From: Rhea pennata
Lineage: Eukaryota > Chordata > Aves > Rheiformes > Rheidae
Direction of reading: 5' to 3'
Length of the DNA: 64,000 nt
Assembly (NCBI RefSeq): GCF_028389875.1
Contig: NC_084674.1
Coordinates: 13,115,501 to 13,179,500, forward strand
The notes under the pieces are model-generated. The model did no database searches. It saw only the letters and a program-made list of their open reading frames with translations, and was not told the DNA's origin. The position numbers were made by a program, and so were the translations under genes. Shown piece after piece: positions 1-13,000 of this stretch. The stretch's first letter is position 1. Every line of letters begins with the position of its first letter.

Positions 1-3000
1 CGTGTGTAACTCCCTGGCTGCTCCTCCTCTCCCTCTATCATACAACCCCTTTAGAAACAAGCTGTAAAACTTGTATATCAACTAATACTCAATTCATAGC
101 TTTAGAACAGAACAATTCAAACACTGGTCAGCTAGATCACAGATAGGTCAAAAGAAATATATAAAGCTCTTAACTGAGGTAATGAAACATTATTGGTTTA
201 TTGTTAATGAACAAAGCAAAAGACACTTCTAGCCTTACCCCGAACTGAAATCAAGATACCATGCACTAGCATTAGTGTATAACTGGTCTTCTAGAACTGG
301 GCTCCACTCTAGCTGCATACATTCAGAAATCAGTTTTGGCTTTTCCTATCATCACCAGATTTATATTACTTTTATTCACAGTCTTTTCTCATCACCTTGT
401 TAAGCATGAAAACTAGGGATGAAATCTGCTAAAAGGGGGCTTCTTGGCAGGGTCAAATGACAGTAGGGAAAGTGGCACCCAGGAATAAAGTGCAGCAATA
501 GCACAGCCCACAGCTGATGGCTACCATCAGGCTGCCGCTCTCTGCAATACTGTTTGCATTCTGGAATTAGGGGAGAGGGCACAGAAAAGAATCTGCTGGA
601 GAAAAACAAACTCTTTCCCTGCAAAGGGTAAGTACAGCTACAAGGAAAGGTCCATACCACAAACTATAAAGAGCTTCCTCAAAGGCAAGTCACAGCACTT
701 GGCAAGATTATTCCAAAAATATTTATCATCTTGGCAAAACACATTCACCAGTCACAGACAAACTAGCAAAATGATGCCTAGAAAACAAAATCAGTCAGAA
801 GCAATCCAGGGAAATAAGCTGAAGGATAAAGGAAAGATACTTAAGTCTTTATCAAATGCCTTGTTTCTAAATCATTCTGTCTTTGCTGAGAGGAGCTATC
901 AGCTTCCCCCAAAGGCATCTAGTAACATCTCTGCAACAGCATAGCAGAGATGTTTTGGCCGGGTACCTCAGCTTGCCTCACTTCACAACTACAAATTCTT
1001 ACACCTCCTGCTTTCCCATTTTCCAACGCTGGTAGCAGTCCGGGTGGCGGCGGGGCAGGGAATGCTATTAAAGGCTTCAAGACTAGAAGAACGAACTGAC
1101 AGTAGTGCACGGAACACCAGAACTAGCTCCAAAATTAGCTAGCTGGCATGTTCCTGACCAAGTCAGAAGGGAATGGCAAAGCTGAAAGGCCCACGCTGGA
1201 ACAGTAAAAGGCAGCTTAAGCACATCACGCCTGAGACTTAACAGCAAAATTTTACAGGGAGGACTGTACAAGACCAGTAACCATGGGGAGCACTGACTCA
1301 ACCTTCACTTGCATCAGCAGTAACATCACCGTCAACAATGTGGAGTTGTCTGCAGCCACTATTCCAGACATGTAAGGCTTACAAAATCACCCGCTTTTTT
1401 GTCGTTTCTCTCATTCTGTTGAAAGCAGGAGACTGTTCTTGTTTTCCTTTAACCCCTGACGCAGGCTCATGGCCTTAAAAGCCGGTACTGGTGTAACCTG
1501 CGTTTCCTCCTGTTTCTGCTGCTCTCTTAGCCAGCTACACACATCACCAGATCATATGTGGTTTCAGCAGCTGTAAGCTACACAAAAGGCACCAGTGAAA
1601 ATCTTTATGGAGGAAATAATATGCAATTTTCTAGCTGAACACCTTTTAAAACGTAATGACAGAAAATAAAATCCTGCATCTGTGCTCAGCAATAACAATC
1701 TGTACACGCGCAGTAACAACATGACACTTGGAATAAGCAAGATCCAGACAAAAAGAGAGCTTACCCAGGCATCCAAATCCGCTGGCTTGGAATAGAGAGA
1801 GCGTAAGAGAGAAAGGAAAGGAAAGAAGAAAAAGAAATCAGTGATTTATGCAGGCTGCCTGCTGCTGCACAATATAGCTCTTAGGACAACAAGTTCAGAA
1901 GAGTTCCTTAAAAATGACAAGCATCTTAAACAGTGCAGCACTGTCCCCTGTTGGGAACTGTGCTATTAAAGCAAAACAAAAACAAAAGCACACCCGACCC
2001 CAAAAGTAGAAACAAAACAAAAACTCCAAATACTGTTGCAACATCCCCCTGTAGAGCAGATGCTAAACAGAGATAGATGTGAAGCAGCCAGCGTCAGGGA
2101 GTCATGCAAGGCACCGCACAACGGTAGAGATGCTGATATCCACACCACACACCAACGAACGCGGCAGTGCCAGGCGTATTCAAAAGGAGGCCAACAACTG
2201 CACAGTTTCCAAACTTCCTGCAAAGAACGTGCATCCTTTTGCAAGGGCATTTTTAAACACACAGCTGTTCTTAAGTAGCAAGTCATCATCTTTGCTGGAC
2301 GATTTCAAAGAGTGCTTCCTAACAAAGTCAGTTGACTGATGAGATTCCCAGCCAGATCTTCCTTCATAGGCAGGTGAATACATGTGCAGTTCACAGTCCA
2401 AACCGCTATACCAAATACAGGCTGCCTTCAATGGCTTCTTTTCTTTTTTTCAGCGAGCCAATTTAAGGACTTCAGGGAGAAGACGAGCAGATCAAGCAGG
2501 CTGCAGTATCACCTCTTATTTACTTATTACTACTTTTTACTTACGCAGTAACCCTGCAGCAGCAGAGCAAGATAAACATTTCATGCCCATAAACACCTCC
2601 TTCTGAAGCCAAAGCATTTACGAGGCAGCCACAGCACTCATTTGTTGTCAAGGGCTGAGAGCCTTCCCTGCCTCTCAGGGCTACATTCAATCAGCAACAC
2701 ATTTACTAAGCAGGAACTTCACAGAAGGGCTGCCTTTTTATTTTGTTTTTGTTTTTTTTTAAAAAAAGATTATTTATTTGACAGGGGTTGACAGGGCAGG
2801 AGGAACTTTCATCTTGGTTATAGTTCAGTGCCAGAGGGAGCAGACAGCAATACGTTTATGGGATCTGCCATCATTTTTATGGTGCAGAGCAACTACTACA
2901 GGTAACTAAGAGATGATGTGTCAGCAGCTCTGTGCCATCCACCCTCATCCTTTGCCACAACTGAGGTGGGGGTGGAACTGAACATCTACAGTTCAGCTAG

Positions 3001-3180
3001 GAGAGGCCAATGCCCTCCTTTCTGCAGACAGGCTTGATACAACAGCATCAAGTCATTGGTCAAACAAATCAACACACAGCCGGTGTTCACTGTATCCTCT
3101 GATCAATCTTGACAAAAGCCTGATTCGAAAAATTTTTTTCTTCTTGATGATTTTTTTACAGTCCAGACAGATGTTCTTAG

Positions 3181-3208
3181 TTTTTTTTTTTTTTGTTTTT
3201 TTTTTTTT
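3181..3208. repeat. T homopolymer with one G
   Basis: A run of 14 T, one G, then 13 T. It reads as an A-tail on the minus strand. No retrocopy body was recognised beside it. Confidence 0.9.
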
Positions 3209-4064
3209 AATATACATTTGATCGGTTGCAAGGTTGTCCATCCTCAGCAGATGGACAGGAAGAACACGGCACTCTTTATGGTGCATATTGTTATTAGAGT
3301 AGATGGATCACAAATGTAGGTAGCTCTTTACTGATTTTATATCTGTCATCTGTGGGTAACCTAAGCCATTAACTGTCACTCTCCTGGTGGAAAAATGCTT
3401 GCATGGCAAAAGGAACAATTGGTACCAACGCACAGTTGCTGAGCAAGAAGAAACCTGCCCTATCGCCAAGAAATGGCTCCCCTTACATCAATAAAAGATA
3501 TAATGTACAATAGTAGAATTACAGTCCAAAGAAAGAAAATATCATTGCTAACACAGTGCATCTATTCTGTAGGTACTGCCAAAGGCTTTAATTTTGTCAC
3601 ATTTCATAATGGAGAAAAAAAAGTATTATTCCAAGAATAGACAAATATACTCCACTGAATGGAAACAGGAAAATTAAAACAGGTTTAAATGCAGTAGGAC
3701 ATGTTCTTGTGTTGGAAAAAATAATTACATTTAGAGTGAAGCAAAAACTAAATTAAATATAATAATAATGAAAACTCGAACAGGCTGCTGGGTTAAATCT
3801 TGCTGCCTAGTAAGTCTACGCCAAGATCTTTTGGTAGATTTTTAGGTGTATTTACCACTATTGACTGATAATAAAAGACAAAAGGTGCCCAACTAATGTT
3901 TTCAAAGTTTCTGTTAGCTGCCTAAGAAAGATAGCAAGATTTCTTGCTTCCTAACCAATTGAACTTCACTGTCAGCTCCACCTGCAGCTTTGAGTTTTTT
4001 AAAACCTGTCCCCAGACACAGTCAGCTTTAGGAACTCTTGATAGGACTGCTGTGTTCTTGTGCT

Positions 4065-4090
4065 AAAAAAAAAAAAAAAGGGGGGGGGGG
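4065..4090. repeat. A15-G11 compound homopolymer
   Basis: Fifteen A are followed directly by eleven G. It is a simple-sequence tract likely to be length-variable. Confidence 0.9.
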
Positions 4091-5573
4091 TTAATTTCTT
4101 CTCCAAGTAATCCACTAGATAGCAACTATGGGAAACAGAATAAACAGTGGACTTACTCCTTTGGGATCAAAACCAAATCAAGATTCTCCTCTTCACTGCA
4201 CCAGAACCAAAACTTATTATTCAGACTGGATCTGAAGCCAAACTAGCCATTGTTATTCTAGGTATTCATGTGGAAAAAGACACAGTCCATTTGGGTAACA
4301 CTCTGGTTAGATATGGGAACTATGCAAGTAACACATCTGCACTTCTGAAAATTCACATCAGAGTACTGATGCTGCAGGCAGGGAATAGTATTCCAGAGGT
4401 ATCCACTGCCCAGTTTCCACTGAAATCACGTATATAGAGCCAAATTAGTACATTATTCATAGGAACAATCACCTACACATGACCGCCACTAACGGCACAC
4501 CACCCACATCTACGGCAGACAATAATCAAAACACCGCTCTGCAACTGGGGCTGGGGAAGGAAGCGATCAGCATGGTAAGGACCAGCCTGAGGAAGGGCAC
4601 TGCCTTCGTCATCCGTTGACCAGACTAGAACCCGTAAATGCCAAGTTTCATTCTAGATGCTGATTACCTTGCCATAATTAGTAACACTGCCACATTACTA
4701 ATCTCACTACAGCATAGCCAACAACTCAGGAATCCAGACTACTAGTCTGGTAGATTTCCTACTTAGGAACTCAATAAAGAGTATTTTTAGAGGCATTGCC
4801 AACTTTGGGAGTGGAAGATAAGAGTGGGAGATGCGAGAAATGAAAAGCAGCAGGTGCCCAAAACCTAAGACAGCTGCTGGCAACAACTTTTGCACTCATG
4901 TCAGGATCTGAGGAGTTCGGCAGCACATATTCTAACATCTTGATGACCAGACTTCATCACTGAATGAGCAAAGAGTCCCTTTTCCTTAGGGCAGTAATCC
5001 AACTCTAAACTTTTTCATGACAAGAATTAAAGAATATATCTAGACATTTAGTATCCACTCCAAACCCTTAAATACTTCCAGTTTAGTGGAAAATTGAAGC
5101 AGCATCAATATTAAAAGTAACAAGAGTCAGAGGCGTAACCAACTGACAAGGGAAAGAGGGCAGGAAGAGAGAACTGAACAGCAATCAATTCTAAGGAAAA
5201 GCTGTGATGAAATTACTCGACTCTAATACGTACAGAGCATATACAATTCCATAAACACTAAGATGGGAAGTAGCAGTAAAGCCCCCTGCCCTTTTATGAT
5301 TCAGGGACAACTGCAGTTTTAATACTTAAGGCATTGCTGAAAATAGGTTTGCAATGCTGACAGTTGACAGTTTCTTTTTAAAACAAAGAGAACTCTATTT
5401 TATCAAATCCAAAGCAAGCCATCTGCTTTCATTGCTTGCTTTAATACTTCAGCCCATTCCAACGTTCTCCTTTTCCCATCACTGTTTCCATACATGCATA
5501 CATACCAAGCTTTCATTTTGCAGGCTGCCAACAGACAAGGCATTCAATGTCTATAGAAACTTTTCAGTGTGTG

Positions 5574-5915
5574 TCAGGTCTCCAGAGATATATGATCAAG
5601 ATACTTATTCCTGATAGCAGGTAAGTCAACAACCCACTCTAAGTTTTTTACCTCTTTGCTTAAATTCCTACTCTGCATATCAGGCACAAGAACCTCCAAG
5701 TCCCTGACCAATTTGGGGGGGAGGGACACCCTTGAGAGAGAGGGCGCATCACGAACTTCACTATTAGTTATGTCACCCCTATCCTCAAATATTTCAGACC
5801 CTACCCAGTCAATAAAGTATTTTCTCATAGAGCTAGAATCAAAGACCATTCAACTCATTTTGGATTATTTCTAGCTCATCATCAATATCAACTCCTATTT
5901 TGACAATCTAAGTAT
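5574..5915 (-). other. Unidentified reading-frame fragment, possible coding fossil
   Basis: On the minus strand an open frame of 91 codons starts at 5,849 and stops at 5,574. It has a protein-like mix of residues, with segments such as KYFIDWVGSEIFEDRGD and KEVKNLEWVVDLPAIRNKYL, rather than the Phe/Ser/Leu-rich look of chance frames nearby. Just upstream, in another frame, a 19-codon stretch reads GVDIDDELEIIQNELN before a stop, as if one frameshift had split a longer protein. I do not recognise the family. It could be a decayed retroelement or gene fragment, or chance. No splice signals clearly bound it. Confidence 0.2.
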
Positions 5916-7744
5916 AGTATATGGCTTTCTAGGGCCAGAACAAACAGGAGAATAACGGTTTCACGTGCCTACATCCCAGTGTCATTTCTTGGCAGGCACC
6001 TGGGGGACATAGCTCCATTTTAAGAACCTGGCAAGAGGAAAGCAATGTTAGCTTCCGAGTAAAACATGCTAGTTCAAACACAACCAACATTTTGAAAAAA
6101 GAAAAGGAAAAATAAAACACACACACAAGATGACGTGCATAATCAACACAAATGTCTCAGGACAGCACAAACAAGGAACTCCAAACTTGCTCCCACACAC
6201 TACATGCAATTTCTACCTGCCTCTAAACGCAACAGATAATCTGTAAGCACTAGCCAGAGAATATAGGTTTAATATACTACAGTGAATCCAGGGTTTCTGC
6301 TACAAGATTACAAATCTAATCTCTTCTTGTTTAAAAAAGATTCTTCTCAAATGCTACACAGTTTAAAAAGAAACACAGTTGACTTCGAGGCCATTTTTTT
6401 AATACAGGCAAAGACAGTCTTAATTATATGCTTGAGTAAGAAAATTCTTGAAAACCTTCAAAGTCATGGTCATGCGTCTCCTTTGTCTCTTTATGATTCC
6501 TTCAGTAGGTGGAGACACGAGGTACACTTTCAAGCATCACAGTTTATATTTTTATCAACTTGTAAATTTTCTTGTTTCCTCTAGTCTTTCATCCTAGACA
6601 TTTGCAAAATACACTTTACTCAGCATTGCAGGGTCAGCACTGCATCTTTCTGGAAGCAGAATCCTATTTACCAGCTTATAAGATATATATGGGAAAGATG
6701 CACAGTAATCAAGATTTAATATAAATCAAGTGCATTCCCAAGCCTTACAGAATGAATCACAAAAGGCAGGGGGGAAATAAGTGGCATGTGCTAATATACA
6801 TACATTATCAGGCTGTTATTAAGGCATTGCATATGGAATAAAGTCGAACCAAAACATGAAAAAAAATAACGGAGACCGCATGGAAGGAGAAAGGACTGAA
6901 AAGTAAAGAACTTCACTGCAGTCACCCTCATTTACATGATCACTAAACAGAGATGAGTAGTCAGCATTCAATTTCCCTACCACTATTTCTGAAAATGTAC
7001 CGCAATCTTGGCCTGCAGCATTCCTACATCCTAAGCCTTAGTCAATGTTATGAAAAGGCTGCCAATTAAGTTGTGGTTTTGAGCTACAGAAAAAATGTCC
7101 ACTAGAGACCGATTCCTGCTTCCAGAGCACTTGCTTCCCACTGTGCATTTTAGGAAGCGAATACGCTGGTGCTCAAATGCACTACTTGCTCTCTATAAGG
7201 CTATGATCAGAGAAAATGCTGCAAGGTAGCATCTTTTAATGAAGACCAAGTATATCATAATGGAATCGTCTGCAAAAAGAATGTAGATTCAGCAACAATG
7301 AGGATTTCAGGCTATTGTAAAACTGCTCTTTATTTTTACATTGCAATCTCTAGGGCATGATTGTAACAAGAGCAACTTGCAAATCACTGTCACTGCCAGC
7401 AAAATTTTGATTTCCATTTGATAGGACAATTTGCAAACAGCAGTTTTCCACATTGTTCAAGGGCTTAACATTTGTAAGAGCCACAAGAATTCAATGCTGA
7501 TTCAACGCTCATTTACTGGGCAATGCAACACTCTTTTATGCAGTAGGAAGCATAACAGCTCAAGGCAGATGGCTTGAAAAAAATTTCGGGGGAGTGAAGA
7601 CCATTCTCTAGTAAGGAGCAGTAACAGTTATTCTCCCATCAAGGGTCACAAACCAGAGGTTACTGCTATAGAGAGGAAGGAGGTTAGAGTAGGTGCAACA
7701 GGAAGAGTTAAGCAGCTCTAATGAGTTTTCTTTGGAACAAAAGG

Positions 7745-7763
7745 AAAAAAAAAAAAAAAAAAA
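7745..7763. repeat. A19 homopolymer
   Basis: Nineteen consecutive A. Simple repeat without a recognised element attached. Confidence 0.9.
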
Positions 7764-8268
7764 GTGTTGTTTCACTCTCAAGTCCCAGGGGAGCTCCTAA
7801 AGTTCAAACGTGCTAAGGAACCAAAGTAATATTTACTCCTAGACCTTTTGATCAAAAGCAAAAAGCTTGATTTCAAAGTTTTAAAATACTGCAGGCATTA
7901 AATATAGCCATTAGATGACATGACAGACCTAAGATTCATGCTTCATGAATCTGCAAAATGAAAGAGTCAACCCAGCTCAGAGTATCACAGAACCCTAAAG
8001 ACAGATAGCCACATTTACTATAGTAGATACTATTTACAAACGTATCTCCACGTTGATTGCTCTCTAATTATAGACGGGGCACATACAATCATTTACTTTC
8101 TGAGAGCTCCTTTTGTACACGACACCTCCAAGTCGACGAAAGTAATCTTAAGGAACCTGTTGATTGATTTATTGATCAAACAAGTTGACCGGTGTAGCGG
8201 ACTAGAAATAACCAGACCGCAAAGTGATTTGACAAATATTGCTGGAGACTAGTCACTAAAGGCAGTGG

Positions 8269-8293
8269 AAAAAAAAAAAAAAAAAAAAAAAAA
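8269..8293. repeat. A25 homopolymer
   Basis: Twenty-five consecutive A. Simple repeat without a recognised element attached. Confidence 0.9.
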
Positions 8294-10036
8294 CACTCTT
8301 AAAACTTGAGTTCGGGCTTTTTTAAGCAGTAGAATCTATACTAACAGTTGCCCTAAAGTTTTACTTCATTCCTCTTCATTCCTCATGCAGATCTGCTTGG
8401 TCACATGAACTCCCAAACCAAATGCTCAAGATTATTCTGTACAATCCAGTATTGGCTATTAAATTCAGCAGAAACAACCGGCAGAATTTCAGCTCCTATT
8501 AGCAGAAAATGAGAAGAAAGAAAAGGAAGAAAGAATAGTGTGTTCTACAAGAGTTTGAGATGCAAAGAGATTCTTGTATTTAATTCCTTCCATATTCCAT
8601 AGGATGGAAGGAAAAGAGGTACAGACCATCCTTCACAGTTAGTTTGCAGTGCTCTGGACAAGTTTCTGGCAATTCTGTGGTGGGACTCTACTGCAGCTTT
8701 CAAGAAGCTCCAACAGCAAAGAGTGGATTACGTCCCTGACCAGCACTGAAAATTGTCAACCTCACCGATCAAATTATTCACTTTGATGGCCTTTTTTTTT
8801 TCTTGTAGATTTAATTGTGATTTAACCAGGTTTTCAGTGAAATATTCTGGCAGCTTATCATAAGACTGAACTGAACTCAACCTGTGCTTGTTTACACTGT
8901 CCAATTAGTTGTGGTGAGAACTGCCAGCCAAATCCAGCAAGCAAGAGGCAACCATAGGACTTAGAAACCACTCAGGTGCAGCAGAACTAGGAGGTGGGGA
9001 AAGAGTTTAACTGAGAGAGCAGGAGGTGAAGGAAAAAGCTTGCATTATTACTATTATTATTACAGTATTTTAGACCATCATGTATCATGGTGGTATTCAG
9101 AAGTTTAATTCTTTCATTGCACTGGGGATGACTGTAAACCTCAGCAGTGTCAGTAACTTTTTCCACAAGCATAAAATTAAGGAAGGGAAAAACGTTCAGG
9201 GGCAGACAAAATAAATTAGCAAGACCAAATTCACAATCTGTCATAACCCCTCAGCATTTTAGGAAATAAACATCAGACTTGTCAAGGCAACCTTTAAAAT
9301 AAATAAATAAAACCTTTAAAGCTTTATTTATCACCTAATATTCTCCTTCCTACTTGTCATATAATACACTATACGTATATAAAATCAAAAGCAAAATCCT
9401 CTCAAAGAACCAACACTTTAGTGCTCCATTTTTCCATTTAATGTTGAAACATATACCCACAGAGACCTTAAAACATTTTAAAGGATCAAGCTTTTCTTCT
9501 CATTAGTACCACTATCACGTTGTTCTGAACTGTGGTCATATAACCTTTTGCACCTTTTTCACTCTATTGAATCAATCTCCCCTGGCAACTTCTGGTGTGG
9601 CACTCTGTTCCCCCCTGCCTCTGGCTCTTCTTCCCTCACTAATTCTCTGTTCGGAACTGTGAAGCACAAAATTAGACGTTTCAAATTAAGCAAAGAGAGA
9701 AAATGAGAGAACCTTATTAAATCAACATTAGCATCAGAGTGTCTTTAGAAGAGAAACTCAATTGCAAAACATTACTTGTCTCTGTAAAGCTCTTTACCTT
9801 GACAGAAATGAGAGACAGGCAGCAGCCAAAGCCTTCCTCCTCTGCCCCCACCTTCCTCTTCATGCTGGTCACAGTGCTTGAGCAAAAAGAGCTGCAGTTT
9901 TTTCAGACCACAGCCCCAAAGGGAACAGAGCTTTACTTGAGCTCACAAGCACTGGAATTGCTGGCTAAAAAGGACAATGTCTATCAACGTGTTGTTAAAA
10001 AACAAACAAGCGACTCCAAAAGCACCCTAAGTTATT

Positions 10037-10066
10037 TGTGTGTGTGTGCATGCATGTGCACATGCG
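10037..10066. repeat. Short TG-rich alternating tract
   Basis: An alternating purine-pyrimidine run of TG and CA steps, interrupted by ATGC. It is a degenerate dinucleotide microsatellite. Confidence 0.7.
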
Positions 10067-13000
10067 TATCTCTACACACAAAAGTACTCAGCCTTTCAGA
10101 AAGGGTCAACCACAACACTCTTACCTTAAGTCAAGTTAATTTTTTTACCTCTTATAGCAACACAAAGAGGCATTTGAAGTTTTGGTCACCTTTCTCAGTC
10201 CCCAATGATCAAGATTACTGACACTTTAGGCAACGGTCAGCATGCTTTGTTTAACTTTCTGGGTGTGAACCTGCGATTCCAGGTCAGATATGCTCAATTT
10301 CACTCCTTTTCAAGAGAAGTCACTGGAATATCATACCACTCCCTTCTGCAGGCAGATTAGTCATGCTTTTGAAACCAGAGATCCCTCTGAGGATGCATGG
10401 CCTCAGGGACATGACATTCCCTTAGCACTTTTTGATTAAGAGTTGATATTTGCATTTTGTACCAATACATAGATTGAGTGTACACAACTTACACCACTGT
10501 GCAACAGGCTGCGTACTTGTCTGTTGGGCTGCTGCCTAAAACAGGTAGTGTTTCAGAAGTAATTTTGTAGGGAGAGCTTGTAAAATGTGTTGTTGAGGAG
10601 CACTATGGAAACAAATCCTATTAAAACAAGCTAAAGTCAAAAAAGTTTTTTTAATATTTCAATTAATTAAAATCTATGTTTAGAGTATCCCTCTAGCTAA
10701 AGATTATCCTAGGGGTAACTCAATTCCTGAGGACAGTATTAAGTTTACAGTGCATCTTTGGGGAAAACAGCCACTGCTCCAGTGGAAATGGAGGTTGAAG
10801 TATTTGGTTGCTCTTGTCCTTTCAGGCATATATAGTCACACCTTTCAGGTGTATATTAGCCGGCAGTAATAAACACTTTGCATTTTAGAGACAGATTTCC
10901 ATCCAAGAGCAGACTCCCTTACAGACAAGAAAAGCTCTCTCTGCAAAGCAATGAGTGTTGGCAGTTGAATGGTTCTGACACCTCTCCAGAGCTGTAACAA
11001 AAGTGACTACTACTTCACATCATAGTAATGCTTAGGGGCCTACGCCTTTAACCAGGTGCTAAACAAAGTAGTTCATGCACCACAGAGTTAAGAAAAGAAC
11101 ACAACAAGGAAACAGGAAGGAAAAGGATAAAAGTAATAACTGCAAAAACTAGTAATAAAAAGCTAGTTTGGTCGTGAAATGATTGTCTATCCAACACCCA
11201 TTTTGTAAAATAAGGGCAACAACAATACAAGAGTGCTTGGAGTTTTCCAAAATGAAAGGGTCTGGTAAAGACTGACAATTTACTATGGAATTGTAAAGCT
11301 AAAACATGGGGAGACAGAAGAACCAGAACATATCTAATGAAGCACTGACCCAGCAGTCCTAAGGCTCCCCTCAATCCCCTCCGAGGTCAGTGAGAAGTCA
11401 TTACCAAAATGCACTTTACCGTCCAGGAAAGGACGGCATTAAGCACAAACTGAAAACATATTTTTTCTCCTTTTCTCTGCTGCAGCTACTTTTCTTATAG
11501 TCTTTCCCTAGCAATCTGAGCACAGAACTAGAACTGGCCTCCGGAAGCCTTCATGTCCAATCCTTTGCTTCTGTAAGGACATCAAATAACATCTTTAATT
11601 CAGTTGCACAGTTGCTATAATAATGTCTGACCAGCACTATAACAACATCATCTTATAAAGTTAAGCACTAAACAATGATCAAAATTAATAAACTAATATG
11701 TGTAAATTTTCATGTATTATCTCATGGGATGGGATATAATTGTGTTGCAAGGCCCTCGCTCTTGTACACAAAACACCTAGAATGGCAAAGCAGAGGAATA
11801 CCACTTCAGTCAATAAAAAATAAACAAATAAATAAGCAGCACTGGAATATCAGAGCTTTTGCCAAGTAATAGACTCTATTTTTCCCACCAACACCAAGTA
11901 ATAACTCAGCATTTATATGACCAGCACTTTCAGCTCTTTAGTCAAGGTTCCCAGTCTGAAGATTTTTCAGACAGCAGTCAACTTTTAATTGTCACACAGA
12001 ACTAAAGGAAAAGGGTGAGAACTGGAGGGGGTTGGTTGTTTGTTTACCACCATCTAATTTTGCTTCTTAAAAATCATAGGTCGATAAGATAATTTGGCAG
12101 ATACAAACTTCATAACCCAACCGTGTAATTAGATGGAGGCACTTAAATCACTTCTAACTAAAGGCTTGGAAAAGCTTTTAAAAAAAGTTTTTTGAAAAAC
12201 CTCAAAAATCACAGAGAACTAAAGAATCAAACAGTGTAAAAAAAAAATCTACACATCACCTATTCACCTTTGACGAGTTCAATGATAGCAACACACCACA
12301 ACAACGCTTCTTGAGATAGATACTATTCAAAGAGGCAAGATGCAATAATTTGTCCCGATTCATGCAGAAAACACCAGACAGGACCATGACTGAAATTCTT
12401 CCTTCTTTGATTTAACCTATTACGTTTCACAGGATACCCAAGTTGCAGAGGAAATTAGTATTTTCACCATCACATGTATTTGCTCATATTACTGAAAGGA
12501 AGACAGTCACAACATACTGATGCTTGCCTGTTAATATCCTTCCAAGACGGCACAATCCGAAAATTATCTCGAACCAACTACAGTATGGAACAAAAAGTTA
12601 TATACATTTGAGATGAAGTAAAATACCTGGAACAGCAAAGAAAGAAATCTGTATTTAATTCTTAAGTCTCCTTTAAAGTAGTCATGAAGCAGCAGTGAAT
12701 GAGGAATGCCATCCACCAAATTCAGATAACTAGTACTACTCACTGTGATTAGCTCATGCTAGGTGCCAGCCTGCCACCTACTACTGTCAATAGGGAAAAT
12801 TCACTATCAGCTCCAAGAGGATTCTGAAGAAATGAACAAAAACACTAAAAAAAAGCAGCAGCAAGACAGAAAAAAAAACCCACAATGCAAAGAGTCAAGC
12901 AGGGTCTGCTTGCAGCAGTAACTCTTGGCTGCAGCACTTAACCCACTTCTGGGACATCACTATAGTAACTTGTCTCATCATCATTTTTTCTTGTTTTTTT

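Noticed and set aside
7845-7858. 14-nt palindrome CTTTTGATCAAAAG
   Set aside because: Short palindromes of this size are expected by chance in 64 kb and nothing around it suggests function.
9739-10221. Plus-strand open frame of 160 codons
   Set aside because: It has no family resemblance, includes a TG microsatellite read as Cys/Val repeats, and lacks promoter or splice context. It is consistent with chance in a 29-kb noncoding stretch.
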